Assembly: GCA_028015205.1 (NCBI GenBank)
Contig: JAPWFG010000015.1
Span: 4,030,001-4,094,000, forward strand
Direction: 5' to 3'
DNA length: 64,000 nt
From: Mytilisepta virgata
Lineage: Eukaryota; Mollusca; Bivalvia; Mytilida; Mytilidae
The position numbers were made by a program, and so were the translations under genes. Positions 1 to 11,251 of the stretch are shown piece by piece (position 1 is the stretch's first letter; every line of letters begins with the position of its first letter). The notes beneath the pieces are model-generated. The model did no database searches and was not told the DNA's origin. It worked only from the letters and a program-made list of their open reading frames with translations.

Positions 1-41
1 TAATTCCTAATAATGTAAGAATTATAAGAATAAAAAATTAG

Positions 42-235
42 TCTTGCTCTTATTTCCAAGAGTCAACACCTTTTTTTTAATTTTTCATGCTCCTGATGAA
101 GGTCATATTGGTCGAAAAGTTTGGCAATTTTCACTTTTTACTTCGTTTTGTTTTATTATTTTGTATTTGGCAAATGTTTGGTTTTGTTCTGCTTGTGTAT
201 TTTTTACATTTAAGTCTTTTTATGCCCCTGATAAA
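42..235 (+). repeat. Dispersed repeat, T-rich, second copy at 15475
   Basis: Shares a long diverged stretch with 15475-15655 in the same orientation, from 'gtcttg..t' through 'attggtcgaaa' to 'tttatgcccc'. It is T-rich, without a convincing reading frame. It adjoins the retroelement fragment at 236-545 and could be untranslated sequence of that or a similar element. Confidence 0.5.
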
Positions 236-545
236 ACCCTGGTTAAGAAGCCTTTGTGACAGCAGTAATCCTCTTTGTCGAAAGTCATGGTAATTCACGC
301 ATGCATGCCCTAAAATATCGGATAAACTTAGATACGTAGACGCCATATGTAGGCCATGCTTGTATATTGGTACACAAGAAGGGAAAGTTAACAATAGGAA
401 AGCTGAAGCCATCAAGTTTGTCATAAAGTTTTGTCATCAAATGTCCCTCAATGTCTATTTAAAGAAACAAATCAAAATATGAAGAGGAGTTCAAGATATC
501 TGTAGTACATGTATCCTTAATTTCAAGCTCACCGGGGCTAGAGAT
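236..545 (-). pseudogene. Retroelement C-terminal fragment (Penelope-like type RT), decayed
   Basis: On the minus strand, pieces in shifting frames read as LEIKDT, YFDLFL, TKLYDKLDGFSFPIVNFPF, YGVYVSKFIRYFRACM, then YHDFRQRGLLLSQRLLNQGF. This ordered set recurs at the C-terminal side of a reverse-transcriptase-like retroelement family common in aquatic invertebrates, and the same motifs appear at 10297-10623 and 20250-20361. At least two frameshifts are needed, so it is dead. The assignment to Penelope-like elements is from memory and is less sure than the relationship to the other copies here. Confidence 0.6.
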
Positions 546-2280
546 ACATTGCTATTGCCATTTATGCTTGGTTTTCAAGTCTTCCTGTTTATTCCGGCAT
601 GTCAGGAATGCTTCCCGTGTTGATGAAAAGCCTCAATTTAGAATATTACAACTGACTATTTTTTTTACGTGTAGCAGTTCAACCCAAATTATGTACCATT
701 CAATGAAGTTTTGCAGTTCTACCAAACGGTCATCTTCATGGTTTTCATACAGTATTGGCTTTTATAGTATGTTTTATACACCAGTGTCAGGGTACATGTG
801 TAGATAAGGGGGAGGTTTCAACCGATTTCACTAAACCACTACTCACTGTCTGCATCAAGTCGGACTGTCGTGACTCTCTGTTGTGTTAATGTTTGTGTTT
901 TGTGCTCTTTTATGTTATTTTTTCCCGGAGTTTTTCTGTTTTGTGGGGATGAATGTTGACCAATCGGAACATCACTCGGCCATTTCCGACAAAGATCAAT
1001 AAAATGACTTTACGACGCTAGGCGGAAATAACCGAGGATGATCTGATTGGAATGTTGACCTTTCCTGTTTTGTTGTTTATCTGTAGTATTCGGCATTTGT
1101 TGTATTTCTACTGAAGTATTTAACGATGTCTTACATCATATTTGGTCTTTTATGGTGTCATATTGTTTGGTTACACTTGAAGCAGCCATGCTATTCAGAC
1201 ATTAATTTGTATTTTGGCTTCTTTCTTCCAAGGGTTTCAACGGTGCGTTTCTGTTATTTTTTCTTTATTGAATAGTTGCATGTTGGGAACTTTAATCTCA
1301 TGATTTCATTAATTTGGTACATTATCCTATTTTACTTTGATTTAAATAATCATTGCACTCCAAATGTTAAACTGTACTATAATGGACAAGAAAAGATATT
1401 GCGGACATCAAGAAACAAAGTTAAAGCAAAGAAAAAAAAATTGTTGTATTACATGCATTCTGATCTGACCAAAGGGCTCAGCCAAGGTTTATAATTAAAC
1501 ATCTGTTTTCTAAGTTTTTGTAAACTTCTCCCGAGCCTCTATGATTTGAGATTTTATTGGTTGACGTTGACGTTGACGTAATTAATTTTCGAATAGAAGT
1601 TATGTCCCTTGTACTAATATTTAATTTATACTCTTTTTCTTGTTCGTTTATATTGAAATCACTTCCATGTTATCAAATATCACACAAAAATATTTGTTTT
1701 TTTACCATGCCATAAAATAATCGGGATGTATTACATGAATATTATTACCTAGACGCCTTTTATTAATATGTCGAGATGGGAAATGTTGATAAGTATGCAT
1801 TTGATTCGGGGTATCCAGATGAAGTATAAGATAATTTATTATCTAATGTTAATTTATACAACATGTATATAAATATCATGGTTATCAAACTGAAGATTAA
1901 TCGCACTGGAGATCTTATAACACCCGTATTTTTATTTACAAAATAAGTATGTATTAATGTCCAAATATAAATTAGAATAAATAGATGCTAAATAAACGAA
2001 TTTTAAGTTATATGTGTCAGCGGAATCACTCTAAATTTATACTCGCTCTTATGAAGTCATTATCAGTTCCTGATGCCAGTCTGTATCCTTGCGGGCTGCG
2101 CACAAATAAGTTTTATTTAGTTTCACAATAAGTTCATAAATAACCCGGCCTTTGGCACTTTCCATTTACTGTGGAATCTTTTATGTGTACATTTGTATAT
2201 ATTACATTTATAAAATAAAATTAGTATCACTGTATAACAGCGATTAAAGTATGAAAATCTATGCTTAAATATTTAATGTA
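546..2280. other. Intergenic stretch 3' of the aquaporin; no gene seen
   Basis: AT-rich, with no ORF that shows recognisable protein character. A weak inverted repeat lies at 961-988 and 1023-1050 (about 28-bp arms), with the decamer AATGTTGACC also occurring as a direct repeat at its two ends. The segment about 880-1270 has the T-rich texture of dispersed repeat copies seen elsewhere in the window. Confidence 0.5.
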
Positions 2281-2443
2281 CAGTCAAACCTGCTCAAGAG
2301 ACCACCTGGATTGAGCAAAAACCTGTCTTATAAGACCAATATTTTTAATGCATTATAATGCATTTCAAATAAATTGAACCTGTATTAAAAAACCACCTGT
2401 CTTATGAGATCATTTTTCAGCTCTCTGAAGACAGGTTTGACTG
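2281..2443. mobile_element. MITE with TA duplication in the aquaporin 3' UTR
   Basis: A 163-bp element. The terminal inverted repeat is CAGTCAAACCTG at 2281-2292 and CAGGTTTGACTG at 2432-2443, each flanked by TA (2279-2280 and 2444-2445), the target-site duplication typical of Tc1/mariner. Inside are several 'accacctg' and 'ctta-aga-c' submotifs that are partly repeated. There is no transposase, so it is non-autonomous. It lies 10 bp downstream of the aquaporin stop codon. Confidence 0.75.
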
Positions 2444-2453
2444 TATATGCTTT

Positions 2454-2648
2454 TTACAGCATTTCATTGTCACTTTCCGCTTTGTTCCTCCTGTATCCAG
2501 TTGTCTCAACCTTCTTGGAATTTTCCTCTTCGTCATAACAATTCACACAACCGGTCTTTAGCCAATGTTTGCAAACTTTTGTCGAGAAGATCTTGTCATA
2601 CAGAAGTGTTCCTGCAACAGCACCTATCATGTCGCCCACCCAGTAGAT
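2454..2648 (-). CDS. Aquaporin exon 3 (helix 6 and C-terminal tail)
   Basis: Begins after acceptor ttttatag with Ile-Tyr-Trp-Val-Gly, the usual start of helix 6 in aquaporins, continues with a Gly/Ala-rich helix and ends in a charged cytoplasmic tail with stop TAA at 2456-2454. Polyadenylation signal candidates on the minus strand are ATTAAA at 2277-2272 and AATAAA at 2117-2112. In either case the 3' UTR would contain the small transposon at 2281-2443. Confidence 0.85.
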   Translation of the reverse strand: MYWVGDMIGAVAGTLLYDKIFSTKVCKHWLKTGCVNCYDEEENSKKVETTGYRRNKAESDNEML

Positions 2649-5600
2649 CTATAAAAATATTATGCAAAAAATCATTAGTGTATGATTGGAATTTACAATT
2701 GCCATGACAACCATTTTTTTTTGTATTTTTTAAAGTCAAATTTATTACTGCAAGAAAATGTTAGGAAGACTAAAACATAATTATTTGTCTCATATATATT
2801 TAAATTCTATTTTTGTCAACTGGTAAATCGTCAGCAACCGCGACTAGAAAGAATTCAAGAGATTTTTTCTTCATATTTAAAGATTTGATGGTACATATAG
2901 CACGGTTAATATTGAGACAATTATGAATAATGTTTATGTATGTATAGTGCGTACACTATACAGATACATCGTAGACTTTTATATATAATTACACCTTATA
3001 TAAGAATGTTGTAATCTGATTGCTTCATTAGAGAAATATTTTTCACAAATATTATGCATTACAAACGATTTCAGAGGCTACGGGGTATTTCCCAAAATGT
3101 ATTTGCCCTTTTTACCATCTGCTGTGGTTTTTGCGAAAAATTATCTCATCCGATTGAACGCTTGAAACGTCTACATCATCACTGCGTTTTAGTATAAATA
3201 GATGGAAACATTTTATTTGACATTCGGTGTAATTAAACAGGTACATCATGCTCGGGAGGGGTATTTGTGTAAATTACCAGTCGAGAGACTTGAAATTTCC
3301 TGAGCCCAACGGGGCATAACATGTTTCCATCTACAAACGCTTATACTAAAACGCAGTGATCATGTAGACATTTCGTGAAAAAATACCCCTCTAATGAACC
3401 AATCAGATTACAGCATTCTTACATAAGGTGTAATTATATGTAAAAGCCTACGATGCAAGTATCAGATGGTCACATACCCACATCTTCTCATACATTCCGG
3501 CAACCATAGCTGGTCCAAAGTTTCTTGCTGGATTCATACAACCTCCTGATATATTAAACTGAAAAATACATATATTAATAGATTAAATGTGTAATTATTA
3601 TTACAAGAATATTCAAAACGAGAACACATTGATTTGATATTGATACAAATGTATATGAACCCTGTTTTGTAGTAGAATAATACGCTGAATTTGAATTGTT
3701 AAGGATATGCCACCCAGCTTAGAAACTTTATTTCGACTCCAAAACGACTATCCATTGCTCTTTCTTCTTGCGGCATGTTACTACATGACCAACAACACTT
3801 GCATACACATAAATTATTTACGTCTACAAGGTCGGGGGAAAATTGGTGAGATATTGATTTCATAATAGCCTTAGATCTCAAAATGTCCCTTCGTCGATCA
3901 TATGCAAAACATATTTATAAACTAAAATTCTAATGTCGAAATCAGCAGTAATCAACATCCCCTACAAATAGTTTGAAAATTTACCGTAATCAAAGATATT
4001 ATACAATTATGGCCTTCAGAAGAAGGTAATATACATAATTACATGTATTATACTTTACTATATTAACAAAGAGAGAAATAAGTTGGTTATTTTACTATTT
4101 TATTTCAGTTTACAATGAATAACCAATAATTCAAGCAGCAAAATGCGCGTAGATCAAATAACTCTACAGGAAATCGCACGTAGTGCAAAATAACTTTTTG
4201 AAATTGGCGCGCTTTTGCACGTCGAACAAATAACCTTCACTCCAAAAAACATGACCGCCATTGAATTTTTCGGCTACAGCACAGAACTGGAAATTTCCAA
4301 AATTCTCACAGATAAGGATGTAAGAAATACAAAATATTCAAAAAAGGTGGCAATTTTATGTCTTCAACAGTATGTATTGTTTGGAACCTTAGTGTGAACA
4401 CCTAAAAGACAAAAATAATGAGTCTATCCAAATTTAAAAACAGATCTGTAATTGATAACTATGTCTTTTATTTTGGCGCAAACACTCTTGAATCTGTTCC
4501 AACTTATAAATATTTGGGCATTACCTTTGATAACAAAGGAAAAACCAAAATAGCAGCCGAGGAACTGGCTATAAAAGCTCGTAAAGCTTATTTTGCTTTG
4601 AAATCCAAAATGCCATATTCAAACTTCATTTCAGTAGAAAAATGGATAAAACTTTATAACACACTTATTTTACCAATTATGTCTTATGGATCTGAAATAT
4701 GGATCTCAGATTTTAATTCTAATTTAGACTCAGTAGATAAACTACCTTTTGAAAAAGTTCAAAACATGATTATGAAGAATATCTTGGGAGTTCACAGTAA
4801 GGCATCCAATCTCGCATTAAGAACTGAATTGGGACTTAATCCAATAAGTATAAAGTCCTACTTTTTGATGTATAAATATTATTTAAGATTGGTTGCCGTG
4901 GAATCAAAACATGAACAAAAATTCGATATTTTAAAAGCCGCATTCAAAGAAGAGAAAAGTCAGATAGATCATGGTTAACAAAAATCAGAATAAGTGCACA
5001 TCCATTGGCAATAGAAACAGGAAGATATTCAAAACCAATAGTTCCTACTGATAATAGAACTTGTAAACATTGCACAAACACTGTCGAGGATGAAGTTCAT
5101 TTCATTCTAAATTGCCCTAAATACAAATCTCTAAGAGAAAAATTTAAGATTTTTAACAACAGTGAAGTATATATTGAAAAATTACTGAATCCTTTAACTG
5201 AAGAAAGTTCCAGGGAAATCTGTACTTACCTTAGAGAGGCTTTTGGAATTCGTTCTTCTGATTCCACCGCGACCAATCCAATATCATGTACTACAGACTA
5301 ACTTAACTATTGTTGTATTGATTTATATATCGTATATATATAAAATAATTACACTTTATAATATAATAACTTAAAGTTATTGGGACTAAAAATGTTTTAT
5401 TTCAAGTATTTACACTTATATTTATGTATTACATATATGTCTTGTGGATAACATTGCATTGTTAATTCATGTGCTTTATCCAATAAACTGATTGATTGAT
5501 TGATTGTTTATAAACAAAAGCTCGGACTTTGATAGCTAGCCTCCCGGGGAACTTGCACAACCTCTCGCCAGCTTTTATGTTGATGCCAGGAAAAAGGATT

Positions 5601-8600
5601 GTAGCAAATACAAACTATGTGTTGGTTTATGCAGGCATTTTTCAAAGGAAATGGGCATTGATATTGTTAAGAATCCGCTCTTTAAGAAACTGATGATGTG
5701 TTTGCGGCAATGACCGTGCAGTTGAAACGACGAAAAGGTATGAATGACACACTGCACTTGAACTAGATGAATTGAAGCATATTTATAATAGCCCAGTAAT
5801 GAACATTCAACATCGTTGAAGTATATATCAAAACTGCATCCTTCCAGAAATGATTTATGGCAGAAGTAAAGAGATAGCTGTGATGATGCTTTCTTGCATG
5901 TATAATAACCACTCAATTAGAGCAACCAGTATTTCGTTATTAGATACCGAATTTGAGTCACGTGACATTATGAAAGTGTCGGGACATAAGTCCATTAAAC
6001 TTCCATTAAAAACTATTCCACAAAAACAAGCGAGCAAAAGATAGAGAAAATAAGTAACTTTTTTGCATGCATCTGTTAGTGTCAAAGCTGAAAGTGAAAC
6101 GGTTAAGCAACTACATGCCGAGAACAACTATGGTGAGGAATCTACAATTCAGGATGTTTTGTTCGTTTCTCAAGAACAAATTGAGGATCTTTTTGTACCA
6201 ATGGAAACATCTGATATTAATCAGAATATGTTGGAACCAGTTTGTGCAAATAAGATGGATCCCGTTATTCCTAAGGATAAAACCTCATTACAGAATAAAA
6301 CGTTTCCACAACTGCAAGATGTTGTAAATTCCACTTTCACACCCAACATAACAGGATTTGTTGTGACTTTCAATGTAACTCTGAATAAAAATTAAATATG
6401 AACATTAAGTGTTTAAAGCCAGTTTGTTATTTCTGTTGTTAATGGTAATAAACAAACATTGTTATTGAATTATTAATCATTAATTTATACACGATACAGT
6501 ACAGTCCTTTGTTGAATTTACGTGGTTTTCGAGACTTTATGTTTAGTGCAGCATAATAATACAGTTATGACCTTCATGAAAAGTTAAAATCCATAATTAT
6601 TAAATCTCGAAAGAGTTATTTCCCTCGGCCCTTCGGACCTCAGGAAATAACCCTTCCTCAATTTAGTAACTATGGATATTAACTTTTCATGAAGGCCATA
6701 AAAAATAATTATGGATATTACCGCCTTCTGAATGCCATAACGTTATTATTATACAGAAGTAAACTCCTGGACAAAATATCAGTCATTAAGTTCTCGTCGA
6801 TTCTCGCGAGAGAGTTATCTTGCTCTCATTGATTATCGCGTGAATCGACGAGGGCAAGATAACTGGTTATTTCCCGCTGAAAACTGGAGTTATTTGACCT
6901 GCACGCTAAAAACAACGTAGTTATTTTACCAGTAGTAGCTATAGTTAAGTCACGGAAATATAATAATAAACCTTATTCTCTATCTACAAATATTATTCAA
7001 TCATTCTATTAAATCATTTAACCGAATGATAAACTCTGTCAGACTTTATCCTCTCATCTTGTCTTTATTGTAAGGCGGTAGGAGAGTTATCTTAACTGGC
7101 GTTATTAATTAATTCGTTTTAGTGGCGCTTCAAAGCTTTCAAGTGTCACACACAGTAAACAACAGCTAGATGTGCTGGCAACATTAATTTAGGCTGACGC
7201 AAAGCAACTGTAATTTTGAAAGGATTTTGACTGCCAAGCCTTCAAAAGTAGGGGTTCAAAAAAGGCTTTCTCTTTTACACTCTTTGACTAGCTATTGTGA
7301 AACTTTCGCCGGGCCGGCATGAACATTTCAAAGAACAGATATCAAGATTTTTCCTTTCTCGAATAGTTCCTGTACCCAACAGGTTAAAACTAGCAAACCA
7401 CTTTTACCTCACAACATTGAAGATTGGGTATGGTGGATCAATTCTCAACACGCATTTCTTACATATATATGAATAAACTTTGAGCAAATGAACGGAGCTA
7501 TTCGTCATCTTAAAAGTCACAGGGAGGCCTTCAACATTTGAGAAGAAATTCATATCCAATGCAAGTTTAAAACGGTCCCAAGCACTGGTTTTAATGTCAA
7601 GACCACAGCTTCATATTGATAAACATATAACATGCAATGTAATATGCTCTGAGCTCTGAAATCAAAAAATATTTCCATAACATTCCGACAACATTACAGT
7701 ATGTTTGAAAAAAGAAAAAAAAAAACAATAGAAAAAAATAAAATAAAATAAACCATGCACGACGCACAATGCCTTACATATGTTACTCTGAAATTAGTTA
7801 CAATAATATTATGAGTGTTACAAAATGTACGTGTATCTTCTGCTTTGACCCGTATGTAGGCGTACATGTGTGTACTACAATCTGTAACTATCAGACAGAC
7901 TCCATTACCCACAATGCTAAGATTAAATTGATTTTTTTTTGTGTTTATTTTATTTATATCATTGTACTTTTTTTATAATTTTTGTTTTGACTTTCCAAAG
8001 ATTTGGCGGGGATCTTACATTAATTACCGGGTGAAGTTTAATCCGGAAATTTGAATCTACGCAAGAAATTAAAGGTATATATGGGTTTATTTTGACACAA
8101 GCGAATATCATTATTTTCAAAAAATATTCGTTACAATAAAAGACCTCAAGTTAATAATACATTTTTAGTAGCTGTATGAATTAACCTCTAGTAATAAATT
8201 CGTTCAGAATTCTTACCATGAGGAATTAAAAATACTGGCTTGACGGGTTTCCCTTTTTAGTTAGTGGATAAAGTAATTTGAATCCTAACGTGATATTTAA
8301 ATGAATTACGTTATCGTTATAAATGTTCGTACTTTTATAAGTTTTTAAAACATTCTCCAAAAAGTGGTTGTACCTATGTTTTGTCATTTTGCGTTGATGC
8401 TATTATAAATAATGTTTGCACAATTTTCTTATTTGATAAATGTTTGCAAACGAGATTTTTTTTATCACTGATATACAAAATATTTACAAAAACAACAAAG
8501 ATGGCGTTGATTTAGCAGTATATATTAATATCATTTGAATATTTGTCAGTTAAAGACGAAATGATGAATTTAATATAACACTGTTTAACCTGATAAACTT

Positions 8601-9604
8601 TGTACAAATATCGTTTACGTTCATCTCATGATTTTCTCCCGAGACCTAAATAAAATTTGTGACCTTTTCCATAGAAAAGGAATTTTCTCATACACATGAC
8701 GATGTATTGCGGTAAATTACAATAATAGAGTTTACTGCTATATCGTTATGGTGGAAATGATACAACGATAATAAGAGGAGAGGATGAGAATATTAAAGTT
8801 TGAATCTTGAAACCCAATATTTCGACCGTAGGTGGTCTTTTTTAGGGTTGGTAACAAATATACAAAAAGTGTATAATATTATTGTCTCTGCTCAAATAAA
8901 AAATATAATGATAAAGGGTTAGGATTTATTTGCATTTTACATTTTTTTGTTTCAAACTTTGGAGAATTAACGTGACGTTTGATAATATTAATAGTATAGC
9001 TTTCTTATTTCAATTCTGGACTTACCGCGGCAAATATATTTATAACAACAATTAATCCAATCTGAAATGGAGCAAAGCCATTTATGTCATCTCGGTTAGG
9101 ATCTATCATAGCAAAAGTTCCGAACAGCAGGAAGAAGGTAATGACAATCTCACAAACCAACGCTTGCATATCCGTTATTCCTGGACCTGGATAGATTATT
9201 CCAAATGCACCCTGGGTCATGTTGGTATTGGATACTGCTTTAATAAGAGCGGTACCGGAAGCAGATCCCAGAGTCTGAACAACAGTATAGAAAACAAACC
9301 TGGCCACTGAGATCTGTCCAAGAACCAAAAATCCAACACTTATAACTGGATTAACATGCCCACCACTGACAGTTGAAAGAGTTCTAATCACACATGCAAT
9401 ATAAAATCCAGCTTCTACGGCGGATGCAATTGCATTTCCAGGATTAGACACACCTGTCCCGACCGATAGAAAAGTCAACAAAAGCACTCCGATAAATTCT
9501 GCTGCACAACTTCTATACAGATCTAAACGAGAAAGATCTTTCAATTCTCTCCGGACAAATCGAGCTAAACGGGTATCCGCTTGTTTGTTAAAGTGGTCTG
9601 GCAT
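2454..9604 (-). CDS. Aquaporin, AQP8-like (three-exon gene)
   Basis: Predicted six-helix membrane channel of the major intrinsic protein family, for water and probably small neutral solutes such as ammonia or hydrogen peroxide (known for AQP8; inferred here). Join 9604-9026, 3558-3478, 2648-2454: 284 aa, a normal length, all junctions phase 0 with GT..AG borders. The first pore half-helix carries SGGHVNPVISVGF, with NPV at residues 85-87 instead of NPA. The second carries GGCMNPARNFGPA, with canonical NPA at 202-204 and the selectivity-filter Arg at 205. The stretch APFQIGLIVV before it, and Gly-Cys-Met before the second NPA, match AQP8 rather than AQP1 or glyceroporins. The start Met is the only one upstream of the first helix in the open frame. 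The C-terminal tail (about residues 235-284) is hydrophilic and Cys/Lys/Glu rich. The first intron (5.5 kb) is full of transposon debris. An unplaced 5' non-coding exon is possible. Confidence 0.88.
2963..3468. mobile_element. Foldback / long-inverted-repeat element next to aquaporin exon 2
   Basis: About 500 bp whose two halves are inverted copies. The outer arm from 2963 (ATCGTAG..TATATAATTACACCTTATATAAG) reappears inverted ending near 3468. The inner arm 'cgtctacatcatcactgcgttttagtataaa..agatggaaaca' near 3167-3215 reappears inverted at about 3321-3372. The unpaired centre is roughly 3220-3300. No coding capacity. It lies in intron 2/1 territory between aquaporin exons 2 and 3. Confidence 0.75.
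3478..3558 (-). CDS. Aquaporin exon 2 (second NPA half-helix)
   Basis: An 81-bp phase 0/0 exon coding 27 residues including GGCMNPARNFGPA. The acceptor is tttttcag and the donor gtatgtg (3477-3471). It is too short to be found as a stand-alone ORF. Skipping it would keep the frame but delete the second half of the pore. A long inverted-repeat element ends about 8 bp beyond its donor. Confidence 0.88.
4330..5515 (+). pseudogene. 5'-truncated LINE: end of RT, C-terminal domain and 3' tail
   Basis: Reads from the end of a non-LTR reverse transcriptase. LQQY at about 4345 is followed by a frameshift into WNLSVNT, a nonsense codon at 4403-4405, then KTKIM; YKYLGITFD begins near 4505. The C-terminal part runs to a frameshift near 4960 and continues with CKHCTNTVEDEVHFILNC near 5060, the C-x2-C-x8-H-x4-C finger typical of LINE ORF2 tails, with a stop at about 5299. 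The non-coding tail ends in ATTGATTGATTGATTG near 5490-5505, a usual microsatellite-like LINE 3' end. Inserted on the strand opposite to the aquaporin in its first intron. Clade not assigned. Confidence 0.8.
5580..6394 (+). pseudogene. Crypton-type tyrosine recombinase, C-terminal remnant
   Basis: Translations read DDVFAAMTVQLKRRKGMNDT near 5690, ELDELKHIYNSPV near 5760, then at about 5905 NHSIRATSISLL..MKVSGHKS. The H-x-x-R box (His-Ser-Ile-Arg) followed by a Gly-His-Lys-Ser box is the core of the tyrosine recombinases found in Cryptons and related DUF3504 genes. A downstream open frame (6063-6395, 110 aa, acidic and Gln/Asn rich) ends with TAA and is probably the original C-terminal extension. 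Stops and frame changes occur between 5700 and 6060. The N-terminal domain and the terminal Tyr were not located. Confidence 0.6.
6565..6700. repeat. Palindromic MITE-like hairpin
   Basis: The arm TTATGACCTTCATGAAAAG from 6565 is mirrored by CTTTTCATGAAGGCCATAA ending at 6700. Inner arms also pair (gttatttccc .. ggaaataac) around a 'ggcccttcgg' centre. A related half-site (ttatggccttcagaagaagg) is at about 4009-4027 and another at about 6712-6740, so this is a small family. Confidence 0.6.
6741..9025. other. Remainder of aquaporin intron 1; no gene seen
   Basis: No coding sequence recognised. A compact inverted repeat is at 6792-6863: CTCGTCGATTCTCGCG is mirrored by CGCGTGAATCGACGAG, and AGTTATCTTGC by GCAAGATAACT, with the two pairs in non-nested order. 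A short T-rich hairpin-like run occurs at 7710-7980. The rest is ordinary AT-rich sequence. Confidence 0.5.
9026..9604 (-). CDS. Aquaporin exon 1
   Basis: Codes residues 1-193: a basic N-terminal tail, helices 1 to 5 and the first half-helix with NPV. It ends GCC GCG followed by the donor gtaagt (9025-9020). The open frame continues six codons past the donor before a stop, which is read-through into intron. Upstream (9605-10030) no second coding exon or clear TATA box was recognised. Confidence 0.88.
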
Positions 9605-10039
9605 TTTTATTCAGTAACGTATACAGGTTATATATGATTCGATATTCTTTAGATTTTCCAACGAGTCAGTTTGTAAGATATGATTTAAACACTTGAACAC
9701 TACGGGTTTCAGTTTAAGACGAACTGTAATTTATACTGCTATACGAAAAGAAAATATTTTATCCACTACTAAATCATTCAAACTATACGTACGTATATAA
9801 TATCAAATATAATGAGAGGATTATCTTTCACAGAGACTACTGAATTACATCATACTTTTATTTTTAATGGGTTTTTACAAAACTGACTCTTTTTTCAACC
9901 ATCCACGAAGTATATTTGCAACTTTCAAATCAAAATTGATGGTAGAAAATTATAACTCCGGAGAACAACGAAGACAAGACAAAAAAAAACATACTCTACA
10001 ATTAAAAACTAAAAACATATGAACATCATGGACTCCACA

Positions 10040-10630
10040 TAAAAACCGGTTGTAGACTCAATTGCCCCGGAAGAGTAAGCAGTCTCTGCTTCACGCAGGA
10101 CACCCGTGTCAAATCCGGTATGAGGAAGGAATAATATCAATGGAACAGGTCCATTTTCATTTGGGAAACGATTTTTTCATATCTGTCAACCAAGTCATGA
10201 TGACTTCCATAAAACTTTACATGTAATAAGGATGACTCAAAGGATGAGAAACATACCCCTGGCTGAGCAAATTTTCTGTCAGTAGCCAGGCTCCGTTCAG
10301 GAAGTCAATGTATATGTCACAAGCTCTGGAATAACGTGTGAGTTGCGAAATATTTTTGGAATATTGCCGCTCAAAAATGGGAAGTTGAAGATTGGAAAAT
10401 CAAAGTCATCCCGTTTGTCGTAAAGTTTTGTATTCAATCTTCCTCTGGTGTCAATTTTGAGGTAAAGGTCAAGATAAGATGCAAACTTGGCAGTGTCTGT
10501 GGTATCCTTAATTTTGAGCTGAATGGGATAGATGGGATTAAGAAATTCCCAAAATGTGAATTGTTGAGTGGTAAAACATCTATGTAGCGGAAGGTGACAG
10601 CTAAAATTTATAGATATATCCATTTATTTC
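10040..10630 (-). pseudogene. Retroelement fragment: RT C-terminal part plus 3' UTR (Penelope-like type)
   Basis: The open frame at 10623-10297 reads LKIKDTTDTAKFASYLDLYL, TKLYDKRDDF, NFPFLSGNIP, then SHVIPELVTYTL. The motif order matches the copies at 236-545 and, with its C-terminus, 20250-20361. The same-strand continuation at 10130-10050 matches the 'actgcttac..cttccgg..cacctgag' block found behind the C-terminus at 20430, so that block is the 3' UTR of this family. No catalytic core is present here, so it is a dead fragment. Family name moderate; relationship among copies clear. Confidence 0.65.
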
Positions 10631-11251
10631 ACTAAACTCTTAATCAGACTTGTTCTGTTCTAGAATGGGGTCCTCATCCAAACTTGTCAGAGGTGCCAAT
10701 AATTTGCCTATGGGGGAGACAGAGACAGAGAGAACGTTTTGTATCTGGATATTGAGAGGTTTATTCTGCGGAATTTATGACTGAATACACATATTCGGTA
10801 TAACATTGACCTTTGCAAACTACGACTCTTTCATAGCACAGAAAACGCCGCGGAAATCTTCCACATGGCCGAGAAAATACCGACGTCCTCTTCATGATTA
10901 CTGGTGGGAGCTGCTGAAAGCCTTTCTATAGAGCGCTTGGAAGCGGCAAGGACGGTCTCCTGATCGTAGTCTCTTCAACTTTGCTTAGAACGCGACCCAG
11001 ATCGGACTAAGGAGGACAAATACCCTCAACAAAACTATGGATTCTGAATTAAATGTATTTAGATTCCCTGTGAAGAGTATAAGTTATTTAAAGGACAACC
11101 GAGAACATACTCTTCATAGGTTTTTATTTTGTTGTAGTCTGTATACAGTGACCTCTTGAAAGATTGTTTTACTGATTTGCAGCCTTCAATGCATTGATCT
11201 TAATATTTTGTGCTTACATCCTCTTAAATTGAAAAACTACATCCCCTACAT
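10631..11251. other. Spacer, no gene seen
   Basis: No recognisable ORF or repeat. There is a purine-rich patch (gagacagagacagagagaacg) near 10715, without further structure. Confidence 0.4.
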
